From NCBI RefSeq assembly GCF_036884655.1, contig NC_088356.1:17966001-18030000 (forward strand): 64,000 nt of DNA. The letters run 5' to 3'. This stretch comes from Musa acuminata AAA Group (lineage: Eukaryota; Streptophyta; Magnoliopsida; Zingiberales; Musaceae). Of the stretch, positions 49,218-60,657 are shown one piece after another. Under the pieces are notes generated by a model. It saw only the letters and a list, made by a program, of their open reading frames with translations. It did no database searches and had not been told where the DNA came from. Each line of letters begins with the position of its first letter. Positions within the stretch are counted from its first letter, which is position 1. Made by a program: the position numbers and the translations under genes.

Positions 49218-50496
49218 TATTGAATCTCAGATTTTGATGATGAAATCAATTGATGAGCTTATGATCTGATATGCATTTTGAGTGACGTAGGAAGCTTCGA
49301 TCAGGGAGAAATAATTAAAGCATGAAGAATTATGTTGGGCCGGAGTGGAACATGTAAGAAGATTGGATGTCGAGCCGGAGGATCGGTCGACGTATTGGCA
49401 AAAGGCTTCGGGCCATGGGTTCGAGCATCGAGCCAAAAATAGTAAAAATTACGCCAAGGAAATCAAAGTTACAGATGTCAATTGTCCGATTAGGGAATAG
49501 GCCACAAGAGACGACGATGCGCCAAAGAATCGGACGAAACATCGATGAACCAATGACATGCCGGACAACATTCGATTCAAGCTTTGTAATAATTATCTAG
49601 ATTGAAGTAGGTTTTAGGCATAATTGGGTTGGATTTGGGCCAACTCAATTAGGGACCAATTGGGCCTAAGTTTGAGCTATGTTGGGCTAAGTGAAAGGCC
49701 TAAATAGTGACCCAATAGATGGAACCATCGATGGCATAGTCTTTGAGACTATGTCAGGCGATCATACCGCCCAAACTCAGTCTCCGAGAGACTGTCAGGT
49801 GGTGGTACCACCAGACTGGGTAGTGGCACCACCTAGTGGCAGGGTATCAAGCGGTGGTATCACCGGATTGAGCGGTGGTACTACCCAGTATCAGTGCTGT
49901 AGGTGGTGGTACCACCCAACACAAGTAGTGATACCGCCAGGACCCCAAAAACCAGGGATGAGATACTTTTCGGCTCCAAGTTTGAATCCACTTGAGGCCT
50001 ATAAATACCCTTCTCATCCCTGGTTAACATACATAAATACAGAGAACTTAAAAGTGGGAAAACGTTGTAGCTATCACTTGAGAGATCCCCTCCTCTAGCT
50101 CTAAGTTTAGAATTTTGTTTAAGGAGGAGTGAGTACTTGTAAATGGTTATCTCCTAAACCTGTGAAAAGGAGAAGAGGGGTGTAAAAGGGTAGTTGATCT
50201 TTGCTCATTGGAAAAAGATCGATAGTGGAAGCCGGTGGCCTCGACGGAAGAGGAATTGGGAGTGGATATAGGTCAAGACGACCAAACCATTATAAAAATT
50301 TAGTTAGCATTTCCTTCATGCTTTTTCCTTATATTGCAAACTGAATTCTTACTTTCAATATGCTTCTGTATACTTTCAAGTTAAATACATTTCCAATGCG
50401 AGCTTTTGTCATACAAAGATTTTCGACTCTACGTAATTTTACCGCTGTACTAATTCACCCCCCCTCCCCCCTCTTAGTGCTGACTTGATCCTAACA
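49218..50496 (+). repeat. 5' LTR of gag-only element S3 (most complete copy)
   Basis: Begins TATTGAATCTCAG (consensus TGTTGAATCTC) and ends CTTGATCCTAACA. TATA box TATAAATA at 50000-50007. Array of imperfect palindromes containing GGTGGTACCACC at 49790-49950. A CCCCCCCTCCCCCC run near the end. Confidence 0.88.
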
Positions 50497-50593
50497 GTTG
50501 GTATCAGAGCTATATTTTTCTCATTTGGTTTAACATCTAAGAGAAATAGCTTTTTTCGGCTTTCAAGAGGTTTATTCTATTATTCATCCTCCT

Positions 50594-51492
50594 ATGTTCA
50601 ATGGGACGGACTACTCTTATTGGAAAACTCGGATAAAAGTTTTCTTGCTTTCATTGTATCTCGAATTATTAAATATTGTTGAAAACGGATTTCAAAAGTC
50701 TTCTCTTCCAATGAACGATTGGAATGATTTGGAGAAGAAGACTTTCTCCTTGAATGTCAAAGCTATGAATGCTTTATTTTGTGCTTTGGATAAAAATGAA
50801 TTTAATCGAGTTTCTATTTGTGAAACCGCTGCGATATTTGACACACTCTTGAAATCATACACGAAGGCACTAGTAGAATTAAAGATTCAAAGATTAATCT
50901 TTTGATGCATGATTTTGAAATATTTTGTATGAAGCCAACTGAAACTATTGTTGACATATACACCCGTTTTACGAATATCGTCAATAGTTTAAAAGCTTTT
51001 GACAAATGTTTTTCTAATCTTGAACTTATAAATGAGGTTATAAGATCCCTTCCGAAGAGCTGGGATCCGAAAGTAACTGCAATACAAGAGGCAAAGAACT
51101 TTAACAATTTTTCACTAGAAGAATTTATTGGCTCATTGATGATATATAAAATGACGTGCAAGGCACATGATGAATTTGATGAACATGAGAACAACCTTCC
51201 AAAGAACATGAAGGATTTTGCACTCAGAACAAAAGAAGATCACTCGAGTGAAAGCTCAAGTGATGATGACATAGAACTCCTCAAAAGTAAATTTATAAAA
51301 TTTATAAAATATGAAACTAAGAAGAAAAATGAACTTAAAAAAGAAAAGGCTGCCAAAGAAGAAGAAATGAGTGCATCCGAAAATGAGGAGCAAACCGATG
51401 AAGACAAAACGACAAACTTCGCTTTGATGACTCTCGACAATGAGGTAAACAACTCAAACGAAACTCTTTTACTTTATTTTGAAATTACTTGA
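50594..51492 (+). pseudogene. Copia-type gag, one frameshift (S3, best-preserved copy)
   Basis: It would form the particle protein that packages element RNA. It reads from MFNGTDYSYWKTRIKVFLLS through ENGFQKSSLPMNDWNDLEKK and NEFNRVSICETA, then slips frame near 50830. From about 50850 it continues in the second frame with FEIFCMKPTETIVDIYTRFT, LPKSWDPKVTAIQEAK, FSLEEFIGSLM and a Lys/Glu/Ser-rich acidic tail, ending FEIT and TGA. This is the core of the plant copia gag family. No zinc knuckle is encoded before the stop. Apart from the one slip there is no stop in the frame, so the copy is fairly young. Confidence 0.88.
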
Positions 51493-53732
51493 TGCTTTTT
51501 ATGAGTTATTTTTAAATTAATTAATAAAAAAATTATATATATATTTCATGCTTCTCTTTCTAGTGATTTTAAAATAATAATAATTAAATTTTGAGCATAA
51601 CAATTGCATGTTAACTCCTAGCACTAAGCATGAAAAGTTAGATTCATTTAAAAAGAAAAATGCATTACAAACAAAATGATTTTGATTGAAAATGCTTTAT
51701 GTTTAATGAAATCATGCTTGATGTTTTAATGATGTAATGAAGTATTAATGATTTCCATATTATTTTTTTATTTTGATTTTGATTCAAGATGCTTTATGTT
51801 CAATGAAACCATGCTTGATGATGATTTAATAATGTAATAATGTAATGATGATTTGAAGCAATGGTGATTTGAAATCATACTTAATGAACTTATATTTCAA
51901 AATTATGCATGATGATTTTTGTGATTTATGACTTATTGATCTTTATCGTAATGAAAGTTGCTTTTTCGGTTTTAAACATGATGAATGGTTTCCATATGAA
52001 AAAATTGAACATACTTATATGAAATCAATCACATAAAAATGAAACACATAAAGAGGAAAATGTATTATCATTAGAATTAAAATGATAAATCAAATCTCTT
52101 GTTTAAAGAAGCCTTATGTTTAATGTATTATATTTTTTATCATGATAATTTTTGTGGTGAATCTTATCTTTATCTTTTCGTTTTAAATGATGATGCATGT
52201 TTTGATTTGGTGTAAAAACGTGGGCATATTTGTAAGAAATCAAATTACTTAAATTAAAACAACTAGAAAGAAGAAAGTATTTTTCTTGAAAATTTTTTAT
52301 CTCTATCTTTTTTATTTTTTTAAAAGAGATTAATGAATTTGTTTATGTTATTTTATGAATCTCTTGAACTATTAAAGTGATTTTGATGATTTAGATTTGA
52401 ATGAGTTTTATCTAAATCATAATCTTGATGATTGAAGATTTCATATGCATGAATTAAAATCTTTTCTCCTATGTTTCATTTTGTCATTTACTAAAGAGAA
52501 AAATTATCCAAATGAATCATGAATGTTCTTTTGATTACAACTTGAAAATTTTCTATAAATCAAGATATTTCATACTTTGTTCTCTTATAATTCTTTTTGC
52601 TATTCACCAAAAAGGAGACTTATCCTATTAAACTATGATGTGCTACTTGACATCTTGATAATTTATAACTTGAGTCTTGTTACGTATTATTCCCCTCTTC
52701 TTCTTTCTTATTTACAATGACAAAGGAGAGAAAGGAAATCACTTGCATTTCAAGAGATCGATAAATCTCTTTATTTCATTTTGAATCTCTTCAAAGTGAC
52801 TTTATTGATTTGATAAATTGAATTGAGTAGAAAATAAATGATAGATGTTTGGTATCATGATCAAAATGTTGATTTAATGCATGAAGTGATAAATGCTTAA
52901 AAATTTTAATGTCTTAGCATCATGAATGTTATGCCCAAAATGATTTATCATGTATGATGTGACCATAGTGATGATTGATTTATTTTTGGTATCATGCATG
53001 AAATAAGGATGAAATGTAAGGTTTGAAATTATGCATGTTTTAATTTGAAATTATAATGATGTACAAACATATTGAAATAAGATTGATACTTTATCTTTGT
53101 CATGATTTGAAAATTGATGTAAAGAGAAAAGAATTACAACATTGTATTCTTTCCTTCTTTTTTATAATGACAAAGGAAGAAAAAAATTGCTAGCTTATAT
53201 ATTTCAAAGGGAAGAAAAGAACTTACTAGCTTGCACATTTTAAGGAGAAAAACTTGCTAGGAAGCAAAATTGCTAGCTTGCAGTTCTCAAAAGAGAAGAA
53301 AGAACTTGTTATCTTAAACATTATCAAGAATTGTTAGCTTGCAATCTCAAGAGAAGCAAAAGTGCTATCTTGCCTATCTCAAGAAGCAAAATTTGCAACT
53401 TGCACATTGCAAAAGGAAGCAAGAATTGCTAGCTTGCACACTTCAACAACTCTAAAACTTGCTAAGCTTCCATGTTTTATAATGAAGTAGAACTTGCATG
53501 TTTCAAAAATTACTAGTTGCACTTCTCCTTTTTGTTGATGACAAAGGCAGAGAAAGTATGATGATGATCATGCATGGAATGATGTATTAAAATTTTGATT
53601 ATGCATGATTTTATGATGACATGTTGCTTGAATTTTTGAATTCAAGAGTTCTATCAATATGACATATTGATAGGGGGGAGTTTAGTTTAAACTTCGTCAT
53701 CAATTGATTATCATCATCAAAAAGGGGGAGAT
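51493..53732 (+). other. Non-coding internal region of S3 with tandem repeats and multiplied polypurine tracts
   Basis: AT-rich, rich in ATGATGATTTGAA-type motifs, no coding region. 53185-53480 carries the same CTAGCTTGCA tandem array as S2. Polypurine-like motifs beginning ATGACAAAGG occur near 52716-52736, 53166-53186 and 53535-53556, then the tract at 53719-53732. Repetition of the ATGACAAAGGGGGAGA-type tract upstream of the 3' LTR is a known trait of Sireviruses. Confidence 0.8.
53185..53480 (+). repeat. Tandem array of a CTAGCTTGCA-type unit (S3)
   Basis: About nine imperfect units of roughly 30 bp with a TTGCTAGCTTGCA core and AAGAGAAGCAAAA-like tails. Homologous in sequence and position to 47495-47800. 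Confidence 0.8.
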
Positions 53733-54948
53733 AGTTGAATCTCATATTTTGATGATGAAATCAATTTATGTGTTTATGATTTGATCTGCATTTTAAGTGA
53801 CGTAGGATGTTTCGATCAGGGAGAAACAATTAAAGTAGGAAGAATCATGTTGGGCTAGAGTGGAACATGTCAGAAGATTGGACGTCAAGCCGAAAGATCA
53901 ATCGATGTATCGGTAGAAGGCTTCGAGCCATGGGTTCAGGCATCGAGCCAAGAAGAGCGAAAATTACGCCAAGGAAATTAGAGTTGTAGATGTCAATTGG
54001 CTGATTGGGCAATAGGCCGCAAGTGAGGATGATACGCCAAAGAATCGGATAAAGCGTTGATGAACCAATGAAATGTCGGACAACATTTGATTCAAGCTTT
54101 ATAATAATTGTCTATATCTAAATAGGTTTTAGGCGTAATTGGGTTGGAATTGGGCCAACTCAATTAGGGGCCAAGGCCCAAGTTTGGGTTGTGTTGGGCC
54201 AAGTGAAAGACTCAAACAGTGACCCAACAGATAGAACCATTGGTGGTACAATCTTCAAGACTATGTCAGACGGTGGTACTGCTAGTTTGGGCAGTGGTAC
54301 CGCCTAGACTCAATCTCTGAGAGATTGTTAAGCGGTGGTACCGTCAGATTGGGCAGTGGTACCGCCCAGTGGCAAGGTGTTAAGCAGTGATACCACTAGA
54401 CTAGGTGGTGGTACCACCAGACTAGACGGTGGTACCACCCAGTGTTAGTGCTGCAGGCGGTGGTACCACCAGTACCCAAAAACTATGGATGAGATACTTT
54501 TAGACTCCAAGTTTGAATCCACTTAAAGCCTATAAATATCACTCTCATCCCTAATTAATATACACAAGCACAGAGAACTTAAAAGTAGGAAAATGCTGTA
54601 GCAATCACTTGAGAAATCCTCTCCTCTAGCTCTAAGTTTAGAATTCTATTTAGGGAGGAGTGAGTGCTTGTAAAAGGTTGTCTCCTAAACCTGTGAAAAG
54701 GAGAAGAGGGGGTGTAAAAGGATAGTCAATCTTTGCCCATAGAATATTGGTAGTGAAAGTCGGTGGCCTCGACGGAAGAGAAATCGGGAGTAGATATAGG
54801 TCACGATGACCGAACCACTATAAAAATCTGGTTTGCATTTCCTTCATGCTTTTTCCTTATATTGCAAACTGAATTCTTACTTTCACTATACTTCCGTATG
54901 TTTTCAAGTTAAATATATTTTCAATACGAACTTTTATAGTACGAAATC
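53733..54948 (+). repeat. 3' LTR of S3, end truncated
   Basis: Starts AGTTGAATCTCATATTTTG after GGGGGAGAT. GGTGGTACC palindromes at 54255-54470 and a TATAAATA box near 54531. Similarity to the 5' copy is lost after TTTTATAGTACGAAATCA. Confidence 0.85.
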
Positions 54949-54949
54949 A

Positions 54950-55920
54950 TAATGGGCTGAGATTTTCAACCTCTTATTCCAACCTCTTATTGGGCTGAGA
55001 TTTTCTATTTTTCTTAACTTTGACCAAATTCCTGTTTGGCCACAAATTTACTTGTATATTATGAGAGAATCATTTCTAAAGTTTTAAAAAATAGAATACA
55101 TTTTAATTAAGTTACATACTTTTCCATGTTACAGTGTTTCTGGGTCCACTTCAAAAATAATATAAACTCATTCAGTGGAACTTAGTTGTCACCCTCTAAA
55201 AAAAATCACATTCAGGACAGTATGAAAATGAATTGAGCAGCAACTAGTGAAAACTATTGCTATTTTTGAGATTTTAAATGGCCTATTTGGATTTATTTCA
55301 ACCCCTTAATGGGAAGAATTTTATTTTTTTTTCAAAATTTTCCATTTTTGGCCGAACTAGGTTGAATCTATCTCTCATTTGGCCAAATTTTCACTTGGAT
55401 ATTATTAGGGAAGCATTTCCGATTTTTTTAATGAAAAAATAACTATCTTCAAACTGAGCTACACTATTTTTTGATGTCGTTACATTGATTTTGGGTCGTC
55501 TTCAGAAACAATATAACTCAGTTACCATGTAAATGATTTTAGAAGCACCTAATACAACTTTCTCGGTTTTTGGGATTTTAAAATTTTTTTTCCCAATTCT
55601 CCCCAAATTAAGCTGAATCTATCTCCAATTTGGTCACAAATTCACTTGTATATTTTTCAGAGAAGAATTTTTAAAGTTTTAAAAAATTAAATAGTTTTTA
55701 ACTTAGCTACACTATTTTTCAATAAGGTTGTACTGTTGTTTTTAAGTCTTATTAAAAAACAATGTAATCCTTTCAAAAATATTTTAACTTAGTTACCATC
55801 TTTTAAAAAAACTCTCCAACTTTCACGGCACCATGGAAATGAATTAACAAGCACTAAATGATCCTTTTTTTATTTTATATTTAAATGACCTAAATTTAGT
55901 TATTTCAATCCCGTAATCGG
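54950..55920. repeat. Degenerate satellite-like tandem repeat
   Basis: Three diverged units can be lined up on ACAAATTTACTTGTATAT (about 55045), CAAATTTTCACTTGGATAT (about 55384) and ACAAATTCACTTGTATAT (about 55636). Each is followed by a GAAGCATTT-like block, a run of T/A, a GAGCTACACTATTTTT-like block and TCTTCAGAAACAATAT. Spacings are about 340 and 250 bp. Related phrases such as AACCCCTTAATGGG recur between them. No coding potential. It starts at the broken end of the S3 LTR. Confidence 0.65.
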
Positions 55921-56154
55921 TTATTGGAGAGGCTGCTTACCATGTTGCAAAGTTAGACAAGTCTAAATTGTTGAATTACTTTACTAACAAATGCTTTTAA
56001 GATGAATCATGTTAATATATACTTAGATTTTTTTATAGTGGTGGCTTTGTATGAATGTTCAATACAATAAGTTGACAATTGACGTAGAATATCTATGATT
56101 GTGGAAATATCAATTTAATATTATATTAGAATATAATCAATAAAATATTATTGA

Positions 56155-57152
56155 TGCTAGTCATACGTACCTGCAAGTCAATCACGTGATGACAACACAT
56201 GTGATATGATATATATACTCCTTTTACTTATTATTTATTTAATATTTTTTATACTTTATATTGCCTATTGCATGTATTGTGATATTCATATATTTGTGCA
56301 ATGAAAATCAGATCGTGATAAAATCATGATAATGAAACCAATTTAACTTTAAACAAACCCTAAATAATCCCAATCATAGGTTACTTGAGAGGGACATCGA
56401 GCTGACCAGATAAACTGGTGTACTATATATTCGTCCATATAATGGAGGAGGTTGGTCTCGTAGCTGCTTATGTGGGGACACTAGGGATATAGTGCAGGTG
56501 TTCATTGGATAATGAGTTCACTGATTGATTCGTTCACAGAATGCTGGATGGTTGATGATACCTCATTATTAGATAATGATTCCATTATCCTAATGGTATA
56601 TCTGGTCGTTAGACTTGATATACCAAGGATGTCTTATATGAATACTCTACTCTTTGATGCTGGACTTATAGACTTGGAAGTTCTAAATCTAGCATAGTCG
56701 GTAGAGGGGTGGCAACTAACTTTACGAGGGCTATTGAGTATCGATAGAGGATCATCCACTCTCGGTATCATGAGAGGAATATCTTATGTGTTCTTACTTA
56801 GGTAAATCATTAGCTAGGGTCACTCAGATTAAGAGAGAAAGAGTTATCTAGGAAAATCTGATTAGGGCGAGACTCGATGAGAAACCGTATGGGCCTGACA
56901 ACACCATGCCCGACATACGGCCTCTACGATATTAGATGGATGAGAGACTATAGATACACGATAATTAAAGATAAACAGATTCAATAGATTGAATTCCCTT
57001 GTATTATATGGGGATTACAATGTAATCGCTTAGAAAGTTCGTAGTGGATGAGTTGAGTGAATTATTATGGAGATAATAATTTACTAAGCTAAAAGGAGTT
57101 CTAACAGGTATGACTCATGGTCAACTCGATATTGGACTTAGAGGGTCATGTT
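56155..57152 (+). repeat. Ty1/copia LTR fragment, forward
   Basis: Starts TGCTAGTCATACG and follows the LTR at 4942-6402 for about 1 kb (GATCGTGATAAAATCATGAT, GTGGGGACACTAGGGATA, GGCCTGACAACACCATGCCC). It breaks off at GACTTAGAGGGTCA, where the gag-only family LTR begins at 57153. No pol lies to its left, so it is a solo or truncated LTR. Confidence 0.85.
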
Positions 57153-57580
57153 GAATCTTGGATTTTGATGGTGAAATCAATTGATAAGTTATGATCTAAT
57201 ATGTGTTTGAGTGACGCAAGACTAACCTCAATCAAGGAAAGACAATTCGATTAAAAGTAGAAAGAATCAAACATTGGGCCAGAGTAGAATATATTGGATG
57301 ATTGGATATCGGGTCGGAGGAATGATCGATGTGTCGGAAGGACTTCATGCTATAAGTTCGGGCATCGGGCCAAAGGATTGGACATTGCACCAAGGAGATC
57401 GGAAGTTACGAGATGTCAACATGCCGATTGGGCAATACGTTGAAGGATCAGATGAAGCATCGAATGAACCAATGATATGTCAGATAACATAGGATTTATG
57501 CTTATAATCGATTGTGTCTAGATCGAGTTAGTTTATGTCTAATTGAGTTAGTTTTGGGAGTAATCGTACTAACTCAAATG
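57153..57580 (+). repeat. Fragment of gag-only family LTR, forward (S4)
   Basis: Starts TGTTGAATCTTGGATTTTG and matches the first 430 or so bp of the family LTR, to CTAACTCAA. It then switches abruptly to the reverse-oriented internal region of S5. It is inserted in the copia LTR at 57152. Confidence 0.8.
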
Positions 57581-57703
57581 ATTTTGAATTTCAATCAAAA
57601 TAATTTTGCTTGTTGTAGTAATGTATTTTCCTTCTTTAGTGAATCTAACTCATTGTATTTTTTTTTTTTTACTAACTAATTTAATAATAACTAATGAAAA
57701 GAA

Positions 57704-58627
57704 TCAAGTAATTTCATAGTAAAGTGAAGGAGTTTCAGATGAGTCATTTACCTTATCACCGAGAGCCATCAAAGTGAAGTTTGTCATTTCATCTTCATCG
57801 GTTTGCTCCTCATCTTCGGATGCACTCGTTTCATCCCAAGTTGCCTTGAGTGTTTTCTTCTTCTTTAGTAACCTTTTCTTTTTAAGTTTATTTTTATTAT
57901 TTGATTCTTGTTTTATAAATTTTATAAATTTACTTATGAAGACTTCTATGTTATCATCACTTGAGCTTTCGCTCGAGTGGTCTTCTTTTGTTCTAAGTGT
58001 CAAGTTCTTCCTATTCTTTGGAAGATTATTCTCAAGTTCATCATATTCATCATGTGCCTTGCACATCATGTCATATGTCATCAATGAACCAATAAGTTCT
58101 TCCAGTGGAAAATTGTTTAAGTTTTTTGTCTCTTGTATAGCAATTACTTTTGAGTCCCTATTTTTAGGAAGAAAACGTAAAACTTTATTCATAAGTTCAA
58201 GATTCAAAAAATATTTACTAAATGCTTTTAAACCATTGACATCATCTGTAAAACAAGTGTACATATTTCTAATGGTTTTACTTGACTTCATATGAAACAA
58301 CTCAAAATTATGCATCAAAAGATTTATCTTAGAATCTTTAACTCTACTAGTGCCTTCATGTGTGATTTCAAGTGTGTGCCAAATCTCATATGTCGTTTCG
58401 CAAATAGAAACTCGATTAAATTCATTTTTATCTAAAGTAGAAAACAAAACATTCATAGCTTTGGCATTTAAAGAGAAAGTCTTCTTCTCCAAATCATTTC
58501 ATTCATTCATTGGAAGAGAAGAATTTTGAAATCCGTTTTCAATAATATTCCATAAATAAAAATCTAAATAAAGCAAGAAAACTCTCATTCGAGTTTTCTA
58601 ATATGTGTAGTTCATCCCATTGAACAT
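57704..58627 (-). pseudogene. Copia-type gag, two nonsense codons (S5)
   Basis: The frame from the MFNG start (58627) runs with no frameshift to the shared stop after YEIT. It has two stops, both at Trp positions of the S3 copy: TAG in place of the W of YWK, and TGA in place of the W of MNDWND. The open part (58492-57704, 262 codons) shows EFNRVSICETTYEIWHTLEI, INLLMHNFELFHM, EELIGSLMTYDMMCKAHDEY and the acidic tail SASEDEEQTDEDE. No zinc knuckle. Confidence 0.88.
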
Positions 58628-58723
58628 AGGAGGATGAATGATAGAGTGACCCTCTTGAAATCTGATAAAAGTAATTTCTCTTGGGTGATAAACCAATTGA
58701 GACAAATTAGCTCTGATACCGAC

Positions 58724-59978
58724 TATTACGATCGAGTTAGCACTAAGAGGGGGAGTAAATTAATGCATATGTAAAAATCATATCGAGTCAGAAATATTCG
58801 TACAATAAAAATTTGTATAGAAAATATTTTAATTTTGAAAATGTTTATAAGAGTGTGCAGCTAAAATAATGATAAAGTAAATCAGTTTACAATAAAGTTA
58901 AATAGCAAAACAGAAATGCAAATCGATTTATAGTGGTTTGATCATCGTGACCTACATCCACTCCCACTATCGATTTATAGTCTTCACTCGAGGCTACTAG
59001 CTTCCACTACCGATCTTCGTTCAATGGGCGAAGATCAACTATCATTTTACACTCTTTCTCCTTTTGATAGGCTTAGGAGAGAACCTTTACAACCTCTCTT
59101 TTAGACCTCACTCTTTCCTTAGAAAACTTCTAACTCTAGGTGGAAGAGACTATACATCTTAAGAGAGTTTCTAATTTTTCTTAAGTATTCTTTCCTCCTC
59201 TTTTGCTCAAATTCATGCTCTTCCATACAGGAATAGCTGGGGTATTTATATACCCAAAATGAGTTTAAAATTAGAGTCAAAAAATATCTCATCCCGAGTT
59301 TCCCTGGTCCAAGCAGTACCATCACCTGTGTTGGGCAGTACCACTGCCTATAGCACTAACACTAGGCGGTACCACTACCCAGTCTGGCGGTACTACCGCT
59401 TGACAAAGTCTCGAATACTATGTCTTGGAGACTGAGCCTCTGGTGGTGCCACTGCCTATCCCAACTTTTGGGTCATTGAATAGGCCTTTCTCTTAGCCTA
59501 AAATAGTCCTACTTTGGGCCCAGTTGGCTCATAATTGAGTTGGCTTAATTACATTCTAAACCAACCCAATTACAACTAAAACTATTTTAATCTAGACAAT
59601 TATTACAAAGCATTAATCATATGTTGTCTAGCATGTCATTGGTTCATCGGTGCTTCATCCAATCCTTCGGCGCATCGTCCTCTTTTGCGGCCTTTTGCCC
59701 AATCGGTATGTTGACCTCCGTAACTCCGATCTCCTTGGTGCAATGTTTGCTCTTCTAGGCTCGATACTCGAACTCATGACACGAAGCCTTCTATCAACAC
59801 ATCAACCGATCCTCTGGCTCAACGTCCAATCTTCTGACATGTTCTACTCCAGCCCAACATTGATTCTTTCTACTTTAATTATCTCTTCATGATCAAAGCT
59901 AGTCTTGCATTACTCAAAATGCAGATTAGATCATAAACTCTATCAATTAGTTTCATCATCAAAATCCGAGATTCAACA
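58724..59978 (-). repeat. 5' LTR of S5, reverse orientation
   Basis: On the minus strand begins TGTTGAATCTCGG and ends GATCGTAATA (family end CCTAACA). Contains a TATA-like box (complement of about 59238-59249) and GGTACC palindromes at 59310-59460. It sits inside the copia RNase H relic that resumes at 59979. Confidence 0.85.
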
Positions 59979-60657
59979 AATATAACATATGCTTTGAGTA
60001 TCATGAGCAGGTATCAGGCAGATCCATGCTTGGAGCATTAGAAAGCAGTAAAGTTATCCTAAAGTACTAAAAAAGGACTAAGAATCTTTTATTGGTATAT
60101 GAAGGTAATAGCCTTAGGGTTGAGGGCTATACAGACTCAAGTTTTTAATCTGATATTGATAATAACAAGTCTAATTCAGGGTATATGTTCACCCTGAATG
60201 AAGTAGTATGTTGGAAGAGTTCCAAGCAAGGTATTATAGCTAGCTCGACCATAAACGTAGAGTACATTGCTATGATAGAGGCAGCAAAAGAGGAAGTCTG
60301 GATGAAGAAGTTCATTATAGATTTGGGAGTCATGCTAGGCAGCGAGGAGTCAATTCTCTTATATTGTAATAACAATAGGGCAATAACTCAAGTAAAGGAA
60401 CCCAGGTCTCATCAAAATTGTTTTGAGGATGTTCCAGCATATTAGAGATATCGTGGCCTAAGGAAATGCAATAGTGGAAAGAGTTTCACCTAAAGATAAC
60501 ATTGCAGATCCACTAACAAAGTCATTGTCTCAAATTATCTTTGAGCATCACGAAGGTCTAATAGGGATCAAATTAGTAGGTGATTGGCTTTAGGTCAAGT
60601 ACGAGATTGCTAGTCATAGGTGCCCTACAAGCCAATCACGTGAGTGATGGTATATAT
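59979..60657 (+). pseudogene. Copia RNase H relic, polypurine tract and first 49 bp of 3' LTR, forward
   Basis: The forward strand carries the RNase H region of the copia family: SSKQGIIASSTINVEYIAMI, then EAAKEEVWMKKFIIDLG (60216-60330), with stops before and after. A purine tract at 60597-60608 precedes the LTR start TGCTAGTCATAGG at 60609. The LTR is interrupted after 49 bp by the reverse-oriented LTR at 60658. Confidence 0.85.

Larger units (their letters stand above)
49218..54948 (+). mobile_element. Gag-only Sirevirus-like LTR retrotransposon (copy S3)
   Basis: 5' LTR 49218-50496 (1279 bp), primer site TTGGTATCAGAGC (50498-50510), gag 50594-51492, about 2.2 kb non-coding internal DNA, polypurine tract 53719-53732, 3' LTR 53733 to about 54948. 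It has the same architecture as S2, again without any pol. The 3' LTR loses similarity about 80 bp before its expected end, where a satellite-like repeat begins, so the right border has been deleted or replaced. Confidence 0.88.
57581..59978 (-). mobile_element. Reverse-oriented gag-only element, 3' part lost (S5)
   Basis: On the minus strand: LTR 59978-58724, primer site 58722-58710 (TCGGTATCAGAGC), gag 58627-57704, then about 120 bp of post-gag internal sequence. The internal region then meets an LTR fragment in the opposite orientation at 57580. A normal element would have an LTR in the same orientation there, so the locus has been rearranged. Confidence 0.85.

Noticed and set aside
50498..50510. 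tRNA-like TGGTATCAGAGC
   Set aside because: It is the retrotransposon primer-binding site, complementary to a tRNA 3' end, not a tRNA gene. No tRNA or rRNA gene was recognised in the window.
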